Under the pieces are notes generated by a model that worked only from the letters and a program-made list of their open reading frames with translations, had not been told where the DNA came from and searched no databases. A stretch of DNA of 45,628 bases, from NCBI GenBank assembly GCA_009726135.1, contig WLIQ01000007.1, positions 1 through 45,628 on the forward strand. Direction: 5' to 3'. Origin of the DNA: Actinomycetota bacterium (GTDB lineage: Bacteria > Actinomycetota > Actinomycetes > Nanopelagicales > Nanopelagicaceae). The position numbers and the translations under genes are program-made. Below, piece after piece: positions 36,330 through 45,569 of the stretch. The first letter of the stretch is position 1; every line of letters starts with the position of its first letter.

Positions 36330-37702
36330 ACTGATTTCTTTACCGCAGCGGCCACAGCCTTTGTTACGTTTGGATCAAAGACACTAGGAACAATAAATGA
36401 AGCATTGAGCTGTTCAGGAGAGACACAATCCGCAATTGCCTCAGCCGCAGCTACAAGTAATTGGTCTGTAATCTTGTGTGCATTTGCATCAAGTAGACCA
36501 CGGAAGATTCCTGGAAAAGCCAAAACATTATTAATCTGGTTAGGTTGATCGCTGCGACCAGTTGCAACAACAGTTGCATATTTACGAGCAAGGACAGGAT
36601 CAACCTCTGGATCTGGATTAGCTAGAGCAAAAATAATTGAATCTTTTGCCATTTGCGAAATATCTGCCTCTTTTAGAATATTTGGAGCACTGACACCGAT
36701 GAATACATCTGCTCCGATAAGCGCTTCGGGCATAGTGCCAACAAACTTATGTGGATTACTGTTGTCGATAAACCACTGCTGCATAGAGTCATCAGATTTC
36801 ATGTCACTATGAATTACGCCATGGTGATTGAAACCGATAATGTTTTTAGCACCACTTAAAGTAAGTAGACGAGCAATTGCATTTCCTGCTGCCCCAACTC
36901 CGCTCAGAACAATTTTCACAGAGCTAAGTTCCTTATTTACTAATTTAAGGGCGTTTCGTAAAGCAGCTAGTACAACGATCGCAGTTCCATGTTGATCATC
37001 GTGGAAAACTGGGATATCAAGAAGTTCACGCAAACGACGTTCGACTTCAAAACAACGTGGAGCCGAAATATCTTCCAAGTTAATTCCGCCATATACGGGT
37101 GCGATTAACTGAACTGTTCGAACAATTTCATCTACATCTTGCGTATCTAAACAAACTGGCCACGCATCCACATCGGCAAAGCGCTTAAATAAAGCGGCCT
37201 TTCCTTCCATAACTGGAAGCGCTGCAGCAGGACCGATATTTCCAAGACCCAATACCGCTGATCCATCGGTAACAACTGCCACGGTATTGCGCTTGATAGT
37301 TAAGCGGCGAGCATCAGATGGATCGGCAACAATAGCCTGGCAAATTCGTGCAACACCAGGTGTGTATGCGCGCGATAAATCATCACGTGTTTTTAAAGGA
37401 ACTTTTGATTGAATTTCAATCTTTCCACCAAGATGAAGCAAGAAAGTTCGATCACTAACTTTACGAACTGTTAGCTCTGGATTTTTTGCAAGCGCTACGG
37501 TGATTTGATCTGCGTGATCAGAATCGATTGTGTCGCAGGTGATATCTAGAACAACTTTTTCAAGTAAGGATTCAACAACATCCAATGCTGTAATCGTTGC
37601 TCCAGCTGCTGTAATAACCGTTGTAGCAAGGGCTACTGGTTGAGCAGATGGTGGACCTTCGACACGGATAGTGATTCCGTATCCGGGTGAGGTTGCAGCC
37701 AT
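36326..37702 (-). CDS. NAD(P)-dependent malic enzyme with N-terminal ACT domain
   Basis: Oxidative decarboxylation of malate to pyruvate. Residues 1-80 form an ACT-like regulatory domain; the catalytic part has [48 protein letters not shown] with the metal ligands, and the nucleotide site [15 protein letters not shown]. The 458-residue length with ACT is usual in actinobacteria and suggests control by an amino acid. It abuts upp directly. Confidence 0.93.
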   Translation of the reverse strand: MAATSPGYGITIRVEGPPSAQPVALATTVITAAGATITALDVVESLLEKVVLDITCDTIDSDHADQITVALAKNPELTVRKVSDRTFLLHLGGKIEIQSKVPLKTRDDLSRAYTPGVARICQAIVADPSDARRLTIKRNTVAVVTDGSAVLGLGNIGPAAALPVMEGKAALFKRFADVDAWPVCLDTQDVDEIVRTVQLIAPVYGGINLEDISAPRCFEVERRLRELLDIPVFHDDQHGTAIVVLAALRNALKLVNKELSSVKIVLSGVGAAGNAIARLLTLSGAKNIIGFNHHGVIHSDMKSDDSMQQWFIDNSNPHKFVGTMPEALIGADVFIGVSAPNILKEADISQMAKDSIIFALANPDPEVDPVLARKYATVVATGRSDQPNQINNVLAFPGIFRGLLDANAHKITDQLLVAAAEAIADCVSPEQLNASFIVPSVFDPNVTKAVAAAVKKSV

Positions 37703-38341
37703 TTACACAACTCCATATAAACGATCGCCAGCATCGCCAAGTCCAGGGACGATGTAACCGTTTTCATTGAGTTTTTCATCTAATGCACCAGTAACGATAT
37801 TGATTGGAACTTTACTCCCGGAAAATTCGTTTTCAACTGCCTTAACTCCTTCAGGAGCAGACAAGATGCAGATCGCTGTAATTTCAGTGGCACCTAAATC
37901 AAGTAAATAGTGGAAGGCAGCGATTAAAGTTCCACCTGTTGCAAGCATGGGATCTAATACAAATACATGTCGGCCGGACAAATCTTCAGGTAAACGATTG
38001 GCATAAGTACTGGCTTTTAAAGTTTTTTCATCACGAACCATGCCCAAAAAACCAACTTCAGCATTTGGCATCAACTTACTCATCCCTTCGAGCATTCCAA
38101 GACCTGCTCGCAAGATAGGCACAACCACTGGTCGCGGCTCGGCCATTTTTAAACCTTTAGTTTTAGTAACTGGTGTGGTTATTTCCACTATGTGTGTACG
38201 AATCTCGCGTGTTGCTTCATAGGCAAGCAAAGTTACGAGTTCTTCAACAAGGCGGCGAAATGTTGGGGAATCAGTACGTTCATCGCGCAATACCGTCAAT
38301 TTGTGGGCAATAAGTGGGTGATTGGCAACGTGAACTTTCAT
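37703..38341 (-). CDS. upp: uracil phosphoribosyltransferase
   Basis: Pyrimidine salvage: uracil plus PRPP to UMP. Motifs: [15 protein letters not shown] at the start, [13 protein letters not shown], the PRPP loop [13 protein letters not shown], and the uracil-binding [17 protein letters not shown] at the end. The frame extends to a TTG at 38347, but the ATG at 38341 has TAAGG 8 bases upstream and gives the usual MKVHVANHP start (212 residues). Confidence 0.95.
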   Translation of the reverse strand: MKVHVANHPLIAHKLTVLRDERTDSPTFRRLVEELVTLLAYEATREIRTHIVEITTPVTKTKGLKMAEPRPVVVPILRAGLGMLEGMSKLMPNAEVGFLGMVRDEKTLKASTYANRLPEDLSGRHVFVLDPMLATGGTLIAAFHYLLDLGATEITAICILSAPEGVKAVENEFSGSKVPINIVTGALDEKLNENGYIVPGLGDAGDRLYGVV

Positions 38342-38395
38342 AGGCAATACCTTACAGGGCTTTCAATCCTTTCCAATGAGTGGAATCATCTGAGC

Positions 38396-38938
38396 ATGGC
38401 CGATTTCGATGATGACCTCGTAGACGACATCGAAGAGTTTGACGTCTTAGAAGAGGATTCGCCAAAAGTAACCAGTCTCACAAATGAGTTAGATATCGCC
38501 GTTGCAGCTTGGCATGAAGACGGGCGCTGGACCTTAGGGATACTTCCTGATCCAAATGACATTACTCAGATAATTACCCATTTAAAAGCACAACAAACAA
38601 ATGGTGGATCCATAGCCCTTATCTCAATCGACGAAGAGTTTTTTATTCTCATTCGCGTACTTGGTTCACACATTTCACTTTTCTTAAGTGATGCAACTGC
38701 AGCACTTGATTACGAAGTTGCAGAAGAGTTATTAGAGATTGCAGATATTCCAATTCCAGAAGAAGATGATGAATCTGGACCAATAGGTCAGTTAGAAATT
38801 CTTGCAGACCTTGGAATGAATGGTATGGAAATTTCTGCGCTCTGTGACGATGCCGAATTGTTTCCTGATGAGCAGCTTGAAGCGATTGCCAACCGACTTG
38901 GATTTGGTGATCAGTTTGCAGAGTTATTAGAACTGTGA
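38396..38938 (+). CDS. tRNA adenosine deaminase-associated protein
   Basis: The 180-residue acidic protein matches the actinobacterial family always found before tadA (TIGR03941): an N-terminal acidic run DFDDDLVDDIEEFD, then AAWHEDGRWTLGILPD and a C-terminal LEILADLGM...GFGDQFAELLEL. Upstream in-frame codons to 38192 would cover upp, so the ATG at 38396 is chosen. Its stop overlaps the tadA GTG (GTGA). Function is unknown; coupling with TadA suggests a helper. Confidence 0.9.
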   Translation: MADFDDDLVDDIEEFDVLEEDSPKVTSLTNELDIAVAAWHEDGRWTLGILPDPNDITQIITHLKAQQTNGGSIALISIDEEFFILIRVLGSHISLFLSDATAALDYEVAEELLEIADIPIPEEDDESGPIGQLEILADLGMNGMEISALCDDAELFPDEQLEAIANRLGFGDQFAELLEL

Positions 38939-39393
38939 ACGATCAAGATTTAATGCGCGCAGCTTTAGCTGTTGCGCAGCAAGCTAGTGCCAGTGGAGAT
39001 GTTCCAGTCGGAGCAGTGATTGTTAATAACGCTGGTGAAATTATTGCAACTGGTCACAATGAACGCGAACTAAATAACGACCCAACTGCTCATGCAGAAA
39101 TTGTTGCAATTCGAAAAGCTGCTCTCGCAGTAGGTGAATGGCGTTTAGAGAATCACACCATCGTTGTAACCCTTGAACCATGTCCGATGTGTGCAGGCGC
39201 AATTGCACAATCTCGTATTTCAACTCTTGTCTTTGGTGCCTGGGATGATAAAGCTGGCGCGGTTGGCTCAGTATGGGATCTAATTCGTGACCCGCGCGCG
39301 CTTAATAAAGCGGAGGTTCGTGGTGGCGTTCTTGCCGATGAATGCTCTGCAGTCTTAAAAGAGTTTATACAAGGAGTTCGTAAGAAGGATTGA
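38935..39393 (+). CDS. tadA: tRNA-specific adenosine deaminase
   Basis: Zinc enzyme converting A34 to inosine in tRNA-Arg(ACG), which is itself encoded at 11185-11257. Visible motifs: PVGAVIVN, the catalytic HAEI with zinc His and Glu, and PCPMCAGAI with the two zinc cysteines. 152 residues is standard. Start GTG at 38935, coupled to the preceding gene. The last 29 bases overlap the end of the opposing permease gene. Confidence 0.95.
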   Translation: MNDQDLMRAALAVAQQASASGDVPVGAVIVNNAGEIIATGHNERELNNDPTAHAEIVAIRKAALAVGEWRLENHTIVVTLEPCPMCAGAIAQSRISTLVFGAWDDKAGAVGSVWDLIRDPRALNKAEVRGGVLADECSAVLKEFIQGVRKKD

Positions 39394-41701
39394 GAATTAC
39401 CATCGAACCTTCTTCTTCACCAACCATGCCCTCAGCCCGCATTTGAGAACCCACTTCAAGACCTGCGATTTCACGTCGGCCTAAGAACTGCAGTGAAACT
39501 CCGCCGGTTTCATCCCAAATTTCCACTTGAAGTGAAGGTGCAGAGCCGCGAGGTGCAGTTTTTATGGATGTGACTCGACCATGCACTTTCGCACGTTTAC
39601 GCCACTGAATCTGACCTATTTTTGTTACATCCTCTGCGTAATGACTAATTGGTTCTATATCTACAGGCGCAATATTTTTAGGCGCAGGTTGTGCTGATTT
39701 AGCAACTCGCACTGTTTCATATGGATGGTGTACTTCTAATTTAGCTCCAGATGTAATTCGATCAACGTCAAAGGGAACGATAGTTGCAACGACTCTAGGT
39801 AACTGTGAGATTGGTGCCGCAATTTGTTCAGCAGTTTGATCGTGCAATAAGCGTCCTAAGAATCGAGAGTATGAACGTCGAGGGAGTAATAAAGTTAATT
39901 CGATATCATCTTTTTCAGTCAATCTAATTGCATAATCAACTACAGAGTTAGCTATTCGACGATCAGGACAGTCGATAAGTTCGAGTGTTACATCATCTAG
40001 TGCATCAGATTTTGCCCAAGCGTTTTGAATTTCTTCAGCATGGCGATCATCGATAACGAAGTGAACAGCTGCCAAATTTCGCGGCTTTAAACTGCGGGCA
40101 TAACGAATTGCCCCAACTGTTGCGATATCAACGCTATCAACTAAAACAGTGACATCGTGGCGGGCAATAGAAGTTGCTCGCTCTTGATGACCCTTTACAA
40201 CCAACGCTTCTTGCTCGCGATCGTATTGGCGGCGCAAACGCAAAAACGTTAGAACCAGGATTGGCGCTGTAACTAATACCAACCAAGCACCCTCAGTAAA
40301 TTTCACGACCGAAAATATAATTACCACTACAAAAGAAATTGAACCTGATAACCCATTAACGAAAACCTTGAATTTCCACTGACCTTCTTTATGGCGTAGA
40401 GCATGACGCACCATTCCAAAACCAGCCAAAGTAAATCCAGTGAATACACCAAGAGCATAGAAAGCAACTAAATGTTCAACCGATCCAGCAGTAAAGAGGA
40501 CCAAGAAAATTCCTCCGCCAGAGAGCAACAAAATTCCATTTGAGAAAGCTAAACGGTGCCCACGCTTTGTTAACTGACGAGGTAGATAACCATCAGTTGC
40601 AACAAAGTTACATAGCAGTGGGAAAGCGCTATATGTTGTGTTTGCGCCAGCAAATAAAATTAACATTGTTGCCAGCTGAACCATAATGAACATGGTTTGC
40701 CCAAATACTCCTTCACCTACAATTGTTTTAGCAATTTGAGAGATAACCGTAGGAGTTCCTAATTCATAAGGCATTGCATGAATTTTGTGCGCAAACCATG
40801 AGACTCCCAAAACTAATGTACCGAGCAAAACACTCATGGTTATTAATGTGCGTCGTGCATTTACGTGTTCAGGTTGCTGAAATAAAGCCACACCATCTGA
40901 AATTGCTTCTAAACCAGTCAGCGATGATCCACCATTTGCAAAAGCGCGTAGCAGGATAAAAATTGCTGCAAAAGTTAGCAGCCCTTGGCCTTCACCAAGT
41001 GGGACTGCCCCGGCATTATCTGTGGCTAACACTTCCAGCGTTCCATTAAATTGACGATACAAGCCCATTCCAAAGACTATGAGCATGCAGCCAATAAAAA
41101 AGTACGTTGGCATTGCAAAAGCTTTACCGGCTTCTTTTACTCCACGAAGATTTCCATAAGTAAGAAAGACAATGACTAATAAAATCATTGGGATTTTCCA
41201 TGAAAGCAAGGATGGGAATGTCGAGATAATTGCTGCAACACCGGCAGCGGATTGGATAGCTACAGTGACTATGTAGTCAAGCATGAGAGCAACAGCTGCA
41301 ATTTGCGCGACAACAGGTCCAAAATTATCGCGTGAAACAATGTAGGCCCCACCAGTTTTTGTATACACATTAATTACGTTGCGATATGACAAAGTGATAA
41401 TTGTGAGAATGACAAGAATAACTGCGGTCATCGGCATCAAAATTGAAAATGCTGCTAAACCAAAAGCTGGCAGAAGTGCAATTAAAATCTGCTCTGAACC
41501 ATAAGCAGATGAAGAAATACAGTCAGAGGATAAAATTCCTAAAGCAAAGCGTTTTTTCAATCGCTGATGACCTAATGAATGTCGGTTCAGAGGATTACCT
41601 AGTAATCGCCGCTTCAATGTATAAAAGAAGGAGTCCTTCAGGTGTGCATGATCCTGCAGCACAACCGGGGTAGGCGCGTCATCGGTCCACGACTTTGGCA
41701 C
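39365..41701 (-). CDS. APC family permease fused to a cytosolic domain and a C-terminal OB-fold
   Basis: 778 residues. Residues about 55-490 carry twelve hydrophobic helices of an amino-acid/polyamine/organocation permease (GILSSDCISSSAYGSEQILIAL, TKTGGAYIVSRDNFG). Residues about 520-655 look like a universal-stress-type domain (HDVTVLVDSVDIATVGAIRYARSL). Residues 696-778 look like an OB-fold (KVHGRVTSIKTA, LQVEIWDETGGVSLQFLGRREIAGL). In many actinobacteria a similar OB-fold protein is a separate gene near an APC permease, so this appears to be a fusion. Substrate unknown. Start GTG with AAGGAG upstream. Confidence 0.85.
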   Translation of the reverse strand: MPKSWTDDAPTPVVLQDHAHLKDSFFYTLKRRLLGNPLNRHSLGHQRLKKRFALGILSSDCISSSAYGSEQILIALLPAFGLAAFSILMPMTAVILVILTIITLSYRNVINVYTKTGGAYIVSRDNFGPVVAQIAAVALMLDYIVTVAIQSAAGVAAIISTFPSLLSWKIPMILLVIVFLTYGNLRGVKEAGKAFAMPTYFFIGCMLIVFGMGLYRQFNGTLEVLATDNAGAVPLGEGQGLLTFAAIFILLRAFANGGSSLTGLEAISDGVALFQQPEHVNARRTLITMSVLLGTLVLGVSWFAHKIHAMPYELGTPTVISQIAKTIVGEGVFGQTMFIMVQLATMLILFAGANTTYSAFPLLCNFVATDGYLPRQLTKRGHRLAFSNGILLLSGGGIFLVLFTAGSVEHLVAFYALGVFTGFTLAGFGMVRHALRHKEGQWKFKVFVNGLSGSISFVVVIIFSVVKFTEGAWLVLVTAPILVLTFLRLRRQYDREQEALVVKGHQERATSIARHDVTVLVDSVDIATVGAIRYARSLKPRNLAAVHFVIDDRHAEEIQNAWAKSDALDDVTLELIDCPDRRIANSVVDYAIRLTEKDDIELTLLLPRRSYSRFLGRLLHDQTAEQIAAPISQLPRVVATIVPFDVDRITSGAKLEVHHPYETVRVAKSAQPAPKNIAPVDIEPISHYAEDVTKIGQIQWRKRAKVHGRVTSIKTAPRGSAPSLQVEIWDETGGVSLQFLGRREIAGLEVGSQMRAEGMVGEEEGSMVILNPSYELLV

Positions 41702-41804
41702 TTATTACTCCTTTTTAATTGCGTTTAACGCAACTGTGTTTCAAGGCTCTATCGTAGAGCGCATCGGCTACAACTTCTCGCAGGCTGAGCGTATGCTTGC
41801 CCGC

Positions 41805-43223
41805 ATGCAAACACAGTTATATATCAATGGCCAATGGGTGGACGGTGCCAGCAAGGTGGCTGTCCATGACCCAAGTGATAACTCAGTAATCGCCGAAGTT
41901 TCACTGGCATCTGATGCACAGTGCGAAGCTGCAATCGCCGCCGCCGATGCTGCTGCTGTGGAGTGGGCAAAGACTGCCCCTCGTTTTAGATCAGAGATTT
42001 TGCGTAAAGCTTTTGAAATTATGACAAGTGAACTTGAAGCAGTTGCAACATTAATTTCACGCGAAAATGGGAAAGCTATGCCTGATGCACGCGGTGAAGC
42101 TGCATATGCTGCCGAGTTTTTCCGCTGGTTTGCCGAAGAAGCGGTTCGCACGCCAGGAGATTTCCGTAAGTCGCCGTCAGGGGATAAGCGAATTCTTGTT
42201 ACTCATCAACCAATTGGACTTTCAATTCTTATTACACCGTGGAACTTTCCTGCAGGAATGGCAACGCGAAAGATTGGCCCAGCAGTTGCCGCAGGTTGCA
42301 CAATGATTTTAAAGCCAGCTACAGAGACTCCACTAACTGCGATGTACATAGTTGATGTCATGGAGCGCGCAGGTTTGCCAAAGGGTGTTCTTAATTTAGT
42401 TTTGCCAGAAAAAACTGGTCCTGCGATTTCAAAGATGTTGCATGATTCACGAGTTAAGAATCTTTCATTCACTGGATCAACTGAAGTTGGTCGCGTTCTG
42501 CTCAAAGAAGCTGCTGACAAGGTAATTCGTTGTTCAATGGAACTAGGCGGAAATGCACAAGTTATTGTTCATGATGATGCAGATCTCGCAGTAACAATTC
42601 CTCAATTACTCCTTGCCAAGATGCGCAACGGCGGTGCTGCTTGTACATCAGCAAATCGCATTTATGTCCAACGTTCAATTTCAGAGGCATTTATTGCGCA
42701 AATGACTAAGTCAATGAGCGCTTATGTAGTGGGCCGCGGTACAGATGCAACTACAACTCTTGGCGCTTCAGTTTCAATGAAAGAGCGCAATAAAATCGCA
42801 CAAATCGTTGATGAATCTGTGGCTGCCGGTGCAAAGATTCAAGTTGGTGGAGTTAAGCCAGAAGGCGATGGTGCTTTCTATCCTGCGACCGTATTAGTTG
42901 TTGAGAAAGATAACCCAATTCTTCTTCACGAAATCTTTGGTCCAGTTGCACCGATTATCATTTTTGATACTGATGAAGAGGGCATTGCATTAGCCAATGA
43001 CACCGAATTTGGTCTTATTAGTTATGTATTTTCGGCCGACCTCACTCGCGCATTGCGCACAGCTGAAGCGATGGAATCAGGAATGGTGGCAATCAATAAA
43101 GGTGTTATCTCTGATCCCGCAGCACCATTTGGTGGCGTGAAGCAATCAGGTTTGGGCCGCGAAGGTGGCTTCGATGGAATTCATGAGTTCTTACAGACCA
43201 AATACATTGGGGTAGAGATTTAA
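41805..43223 (+). CDS. gabD: NAD(P)-dependent succinate-semialdehyde-type dehydrogenase
   Basis: Aldehyde dehydrogenase with ITPWNFPAGMATRKIGPAVAAG, LSFTGSTEVGR, MELGGNAQ with the general-base Glu, and GGAACTSANR with the catalytic Cys. The last part, EVFGPVAP-like EIFGPVAP and FGGVKQSGLGREGG, is typical. The frame is open from a GTG at 41736; ATGs at 41793 and 41805 are in frame. The last gives the usual ALDH start MQTQLYINGQWVDG (472 residues) and leaves room for a promoter, so I use it, without a clear Shine-Dalgarno. It likely oxidises succinate semialdehyde, the end of GABA or putrescine breakdown. Confidence 0.88.
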   Translation: MQTQLYINGQWVDGASKVAVHDPSDNSVIAEVSLASDAQCEAAIAAADAAAVEWAKTAPRFRSEILRKAFEIMTSELEAVATLISRENGKAMPDARGEAAYAAEFFRWFAEEAVRTPGDFRKSPSGDKRILVTHQPIGLSILITPWNFPAGMATRKIGPAVAAGCTMILKPATETPLTAMYIVDVMERAGLPKGVLNLVLPEKTGPAISKMLHDSRVKNLSFTGSTEVGRVLLKEAADKVIRCSMELGGNAQVIVHDDADLAVTIPQLLLAKMRNGGAACTSANRIYVQRSISEAFIAQMTKSMSAYVVGRGTDATTTLGASVSMKERNKIAQIVDESVAAGAKIQVGGVKPEGDGAFYPATVLVVEKDNPILLHEIFGPVAPIIIFDTDEEGIALANDTEFGLISYVFSADLTRALRTAEAMESGMVAINKGVISDPAAPFGGVKQSGLGREGGFDGIHEFLQTKYIGVEI

Positions 43224-43229
43224 AACTTC

Positions 43230-43745
43230 TTACAACGCTCTAAGTTTTGTAAGCATTTCTCTGTCAGTTGTTTTGATTTTCTTTATCAATCCAACAAATA
43301 GATTTTGTCCATTAGCGTAGTAAGCAACAGTGTAAAAGGGATTGGCATTGAATCCATACCCTGATTCTTCTTGAGGGTTAGGCCCTGGAAGCGGAAAGTT
43401 ACTAATTACATCGACATCGCACTGGGCAAAAAACCTTTGGAGTTTTCTGATGTTGTAAAACCTAAGTCTCGTCAACTTGATATCCCGAAGTTCGGTATAA
43501 ATCTCATCGGAACCTAATTTTCTTGCAGAATAGTCAACCTTTCTATTTTTAAGAAAGTACGTTGCTTCTCCGTTTGCAATACTCCTTGTAATTATTCCTT
43601 TGTCCAGAAGTAAATTGGCTTGACTGACATAAAAATCATTATTTATTTCGAGCAAGTACTTATAAAGCGCCCTTCGCTCCTCTTGGAATCGAAGGCCACC
43701 AGAAGTTAAGCATTCTTCAAAGTAACTCACACCCCTATTGTGCAC
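43230..43745 (-). CDS. hypothetical protein, no family recognised
   Basis: Up to 171 residues, no membrane segment. Residues 25-65 alternate helices and a short YFL strand (VSQANLLLDKGIITRSIANGE), reminiscent of a winged helix, but I cannot name it. The frame begins at a GTG at 43745, 11 bases inside the preceding gene; the GTG at 43730, 4 bases after that gene's stop, is an equally good start. It forms a pair with the gene upstream and lies 7 bases from the end of the opposing aldehyde dehydrogenase gene. Sequence style differs from the core genes around it. Confidence 0.6.
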   Translation of the reverse strand: MHNRGVSYFEECLTSGGLRFQEERRALYKYLLEINNDFYVSQANLLLDKGIITRSIANGEATYFLKNRKVDYSARKLGSDEIYTELRDIKLTRLRFYNIRKLQRFFAQCDVDVISNFPLPGPNPQEESGYGFNANPFYTVAYYANGQNLFVGLIKKIKTTDREMLTKLRAL

Positions 43746-44232
43746 CTATCGAACAATCTGCTGCCATATATTTTCCTGAATCAGCTTCCAATGGGTATTT
43801 CTTACCACTCTCCAGCATTGCAAAACCTTTGGCTTCACCCTTATAGGTACTCCAGACACCAAAGAGGCACTCTTTGTAAAGATCTTGGATAACTACCAGG
43901 TTGGAGGATTTAATTTCAGGCACACGGCGTATAACTTGAAATCTATGCGCAAGAGTTTCACGGTTGTTATCTATTTTTTGGATGCTTGAAGCAATTTCTG
44001 AATATTTTTGAGGAACACTACAAGTCACTGTCATGTTGAGTTTGATTGCGTCGATGTTCTTTTTCTCCTTCAAGCTTGTGGAGTAGTGAGGTCGCTCAAC
44101 ATTGAGAGTGCACTTTGGTTCAGGGCCATGACCAACTTGGAAGAATAGAAACTGGGCTACTAATAAGCCAGCGACGAGAACGCTTGGCACTTTAGGTATG
44201 AGCAAATTTGGTTTAGGGATTGTTATTGGCAT
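43735..44232 (-). CDS. hypothetical single-pass membrane protein with four exported cysteines
   Basis: 165 residues. One hydrophobic segment at about 16-32 acts as signal-anchor, so residues from 35 on are likely outside the cell. That part holds exactly four cysteines (41, 71, 122, 160), enough for two disulfides. No domain recognised. It overlaps or adjoins the next minus-strand gene, so the two are probably co-expressed. It starts the accessory patch next to tRNA-Ser(GGA). Confidence 0.65.
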   Translation of the reverse strand: MPITIPKPNLLIPKVPSVLVAGLLVAQFLFFQVGHGPEPKCTLNVERPHYSTSLKEKKNIDAIKLNMTVTCSVPQKYSEIASSIQKIDNNRETLAHRFQVIRRVPEIKSSNLVVIQDLYKECLFGVWSTYKGEAKGFAMLESGKKYPLEADSGKYMAADCSIGAQ

Positions 44233-44756
44233 TCTTTGAAACTAGAGAAACAAGCCGACTTACTTAATCAGGTTATCCCCAGCGGCTACAGCTGCTATCA
44301 AGGTAAATCTGGCGGAGGATGAGGGATTTATCCTCTCCATCCTGGGTAATTCCCCGTTTCTTAGGTAAACGGTTCATAAAAGGCAACTTAGCATTCACAA
44401 TTGATTTTGGCAGCCCCTAAAAGCAAGATTTGAGCATTGACAAGATTTCTAGTGCCTTGCTTAATTCATTCGGTGGAACTCCACGATTTGAAATGAGCAA
44501 AAAGCAGACTTACCGTGTTGGATTTATCCAAGATTAGGTCGCCATTTAGGGGCAATTCCCAAGGGTGAAACTCTTTTAATCCGTGATTCAGCACTTTAAT
44601 AATCCACTTGCTACCAACTTTTTGAGCGTAGATCATCCTCTGAGTGACTCTTATGCTGACTTAGAGCTTGGATCTGTTGCATATCTGTTGGATGCAGAAA
44701 TGGCCACGCTCTTGTTGATGGCAGTTCCTACAAACCAAGTTCATAGGCGTCGAGAT
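44233..44756. other. 524-base stretch without a convincing gene, next to a tRNA
   Basis: It contains the 21-base copy of the tRNA-Ser 3' end (44309-44329), a short GC-rich inverted repeat near 44281-44296, and a fragment of open frame at about 44421-44537 (plus strand) that has no start with a ribosome-binding site and may be a gene relic. A 61-codon plus-strand frame (44583-44768) shows no family match and no Shine-Dalgarno. The stretch reads as decayed or insertion-site DNA. Confidence 0.5.
44309..44329. repeat. 21-base direct copy of the tRNA-Ser(GGA) 3' end (att-like)
   Basis: The bases 44309-44329 are identical to 45481-45501, which hold the encoded CCA, discriminator, 3' acceptor strand and part of the T arm of tRNA-Ser(GGA). 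The copies are 1,172 bases apart in the same orientation. tRNA 3' ends are the usual attachment sites of integrases, and the outer copy is typical of the distal att site left by an integrated element. Confidence 0.7.
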
Positions 44757-45329
44757 TTAATTTTCTAAACTAAGTAGTTTCTCGAGATTTGCTTTAGTTT
44801 CGGGCCAATCCTCAACTATTACAGAATGGTAGGCAGCTGTACGCCATGTTCCATCGCGTTCTTGGCGCTGGTTCCTTAAGAGTCCTTCTAATTTCGCACC
44901 AATCTTTTCAATTGCCTTACGCGATCTTAAATTCGCAGCATTAGCTTTGATTGTAATTCGCACGGCGCCGCGATTTTCAAAAGCTTCCGTCAACATTAAA
45001 TACTTTGCTTCAATATTTCTACCGCCTCCGCGAAAAGTTGGTGCGATGAAAGTACTTCCAATTTCAAAGTGTCGATCAACTTCTCGGATATCTAGAAATG
45101 CTGTGGAACCAATTACAGTTTCGCTCTGCTTGTCAATGATTGCAAAATACTCAGAGTCTGGTCGATTAATCTTTCGAAGAAACTCATCGTGAAGATCTTC
45201 TGCTGAGGACGGAACTGGTGCGCCACTTCCAACCCAGCGCCAGGTATCAGTGTCATTTCCGATGAGATCCCAGAGCTTTTGCGCATCCGATACATCAAGC
45301 GGCCTTAACGCAACACGATTCCCAATCAC
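44757..45329 (-). CDS. GNAT family N-acetyltransferase (RimJ/RimL type)
   Basis: 190 residues. RVALRPLDVSDAQKLWDLI at the start, GSTAFLDIREVDRHFEIGSTFIAPTFRGGGRN with the acetyl-CoA loop, then RITIKANAANLRSRKAIEKIGAKLEGLLRNQ are typical of the RimJ/RimL group. The substrate is unknown. Start is GTG at 45329; a TACCCT lies 6 bases upstream on the minus strand, so the message may be leaderless. The gene sits between the tRNA-Ser and the outer 21-base copy, so it could be the surviving cargo of an integrated element. Confidence 0.88.
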   Translation of the reverse strand: MIGNRVALRPLDVSDAQKLWDLIGNDTDTWRWVGSGAPVPSSAEDLHDEFLRKINRPDSEYFAIIDKQSETVIGSTAFLDIREVDRHFEIGSTFIAPTFRGGGRNIEAKYLMLTEAFENRGAVRITIKANAANLRSRKAIEKIGAKLEGLLRNQRQERDGTWRTAAYHSVIVEDWPETKANLEKLLSLEN

Positions 45330-45447
45330 GGCCTAAGGGTACCTTCTTGAATTTTGTGCGGGCCTAATTTATTTGAAGCCCTTGTGCGCTCATGTGAGGA
45401 GCGTCCGTAACGATGTAAAAATCGTCAGGTTCTGCATTCAAACTTTT

Positions 45448-45474
45448 CGGACTTTTTGAGTCCGGGGAATTCCC
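45448..45474. repeat. small inverted repeats next to the tRNA-Ser 3' end
   Basis: CGGACT (45448-45453) and AGTCCG (45459-45464) form a short hairpin, directly followed by the palindrome GGGAATTCCC (45465-45474). They lie 7 to 33 bases beyond the tRNA CCA end. On the tRNA strand a run of only four A follows, not T, so it is not a standard terminator. Confidence 0.4.
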
Positions 45475-45481
45475 TATGTTC

Positions 45482-45569
45482 TGGCGGAGGATGAGGGATT
45501 TGAACCCTCGATAGGTTGCCCTATACACGCTTTCCAAGCGTGCGCACTCGGCCGCTATGCGAATCCTCC
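45482..45569 (-). tRNA. tRNA-Ser(GGA)
   Basis: On the minus strand the acceptor GGAGGAT (45569-45563) pairs with ATCCTCC (45492-45486). The anticodon loop TTGGAAA has GGA at 45535-45533, a class II variable arm is present, and CCA is encoded (45484-45482). Its 3' end is the source of the direct repeat at 44309-44329. Confidence 0.96.

Noticed and set aside
38192-38395. 68-codon upstream extension of the TadA-associated protein
   Set aside because: It lies opposite upp and shows no family similarity; the acidic family start is at 38396.
44583-44768. 61-codon plus-strand frame in the tRNA-adjacent gap
   Set aside because: No ribosome-binding site, no family, and its end overlaps the GNAT gene on the other strand; treated as chance or relic.
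45448-45464. Intrinsic terminator of tRNA-Ser(GGA)
   Set aside because: The hairpin is not followed by a T-run on the tRNA strand.
45330-45481. SRP (4.5S) RNA gene next to tRNA-Ser
   Set aside because: The conserved tetraloop and internal-loop motif (GTCAGGTCCGGAAGGAAGC) is not present.
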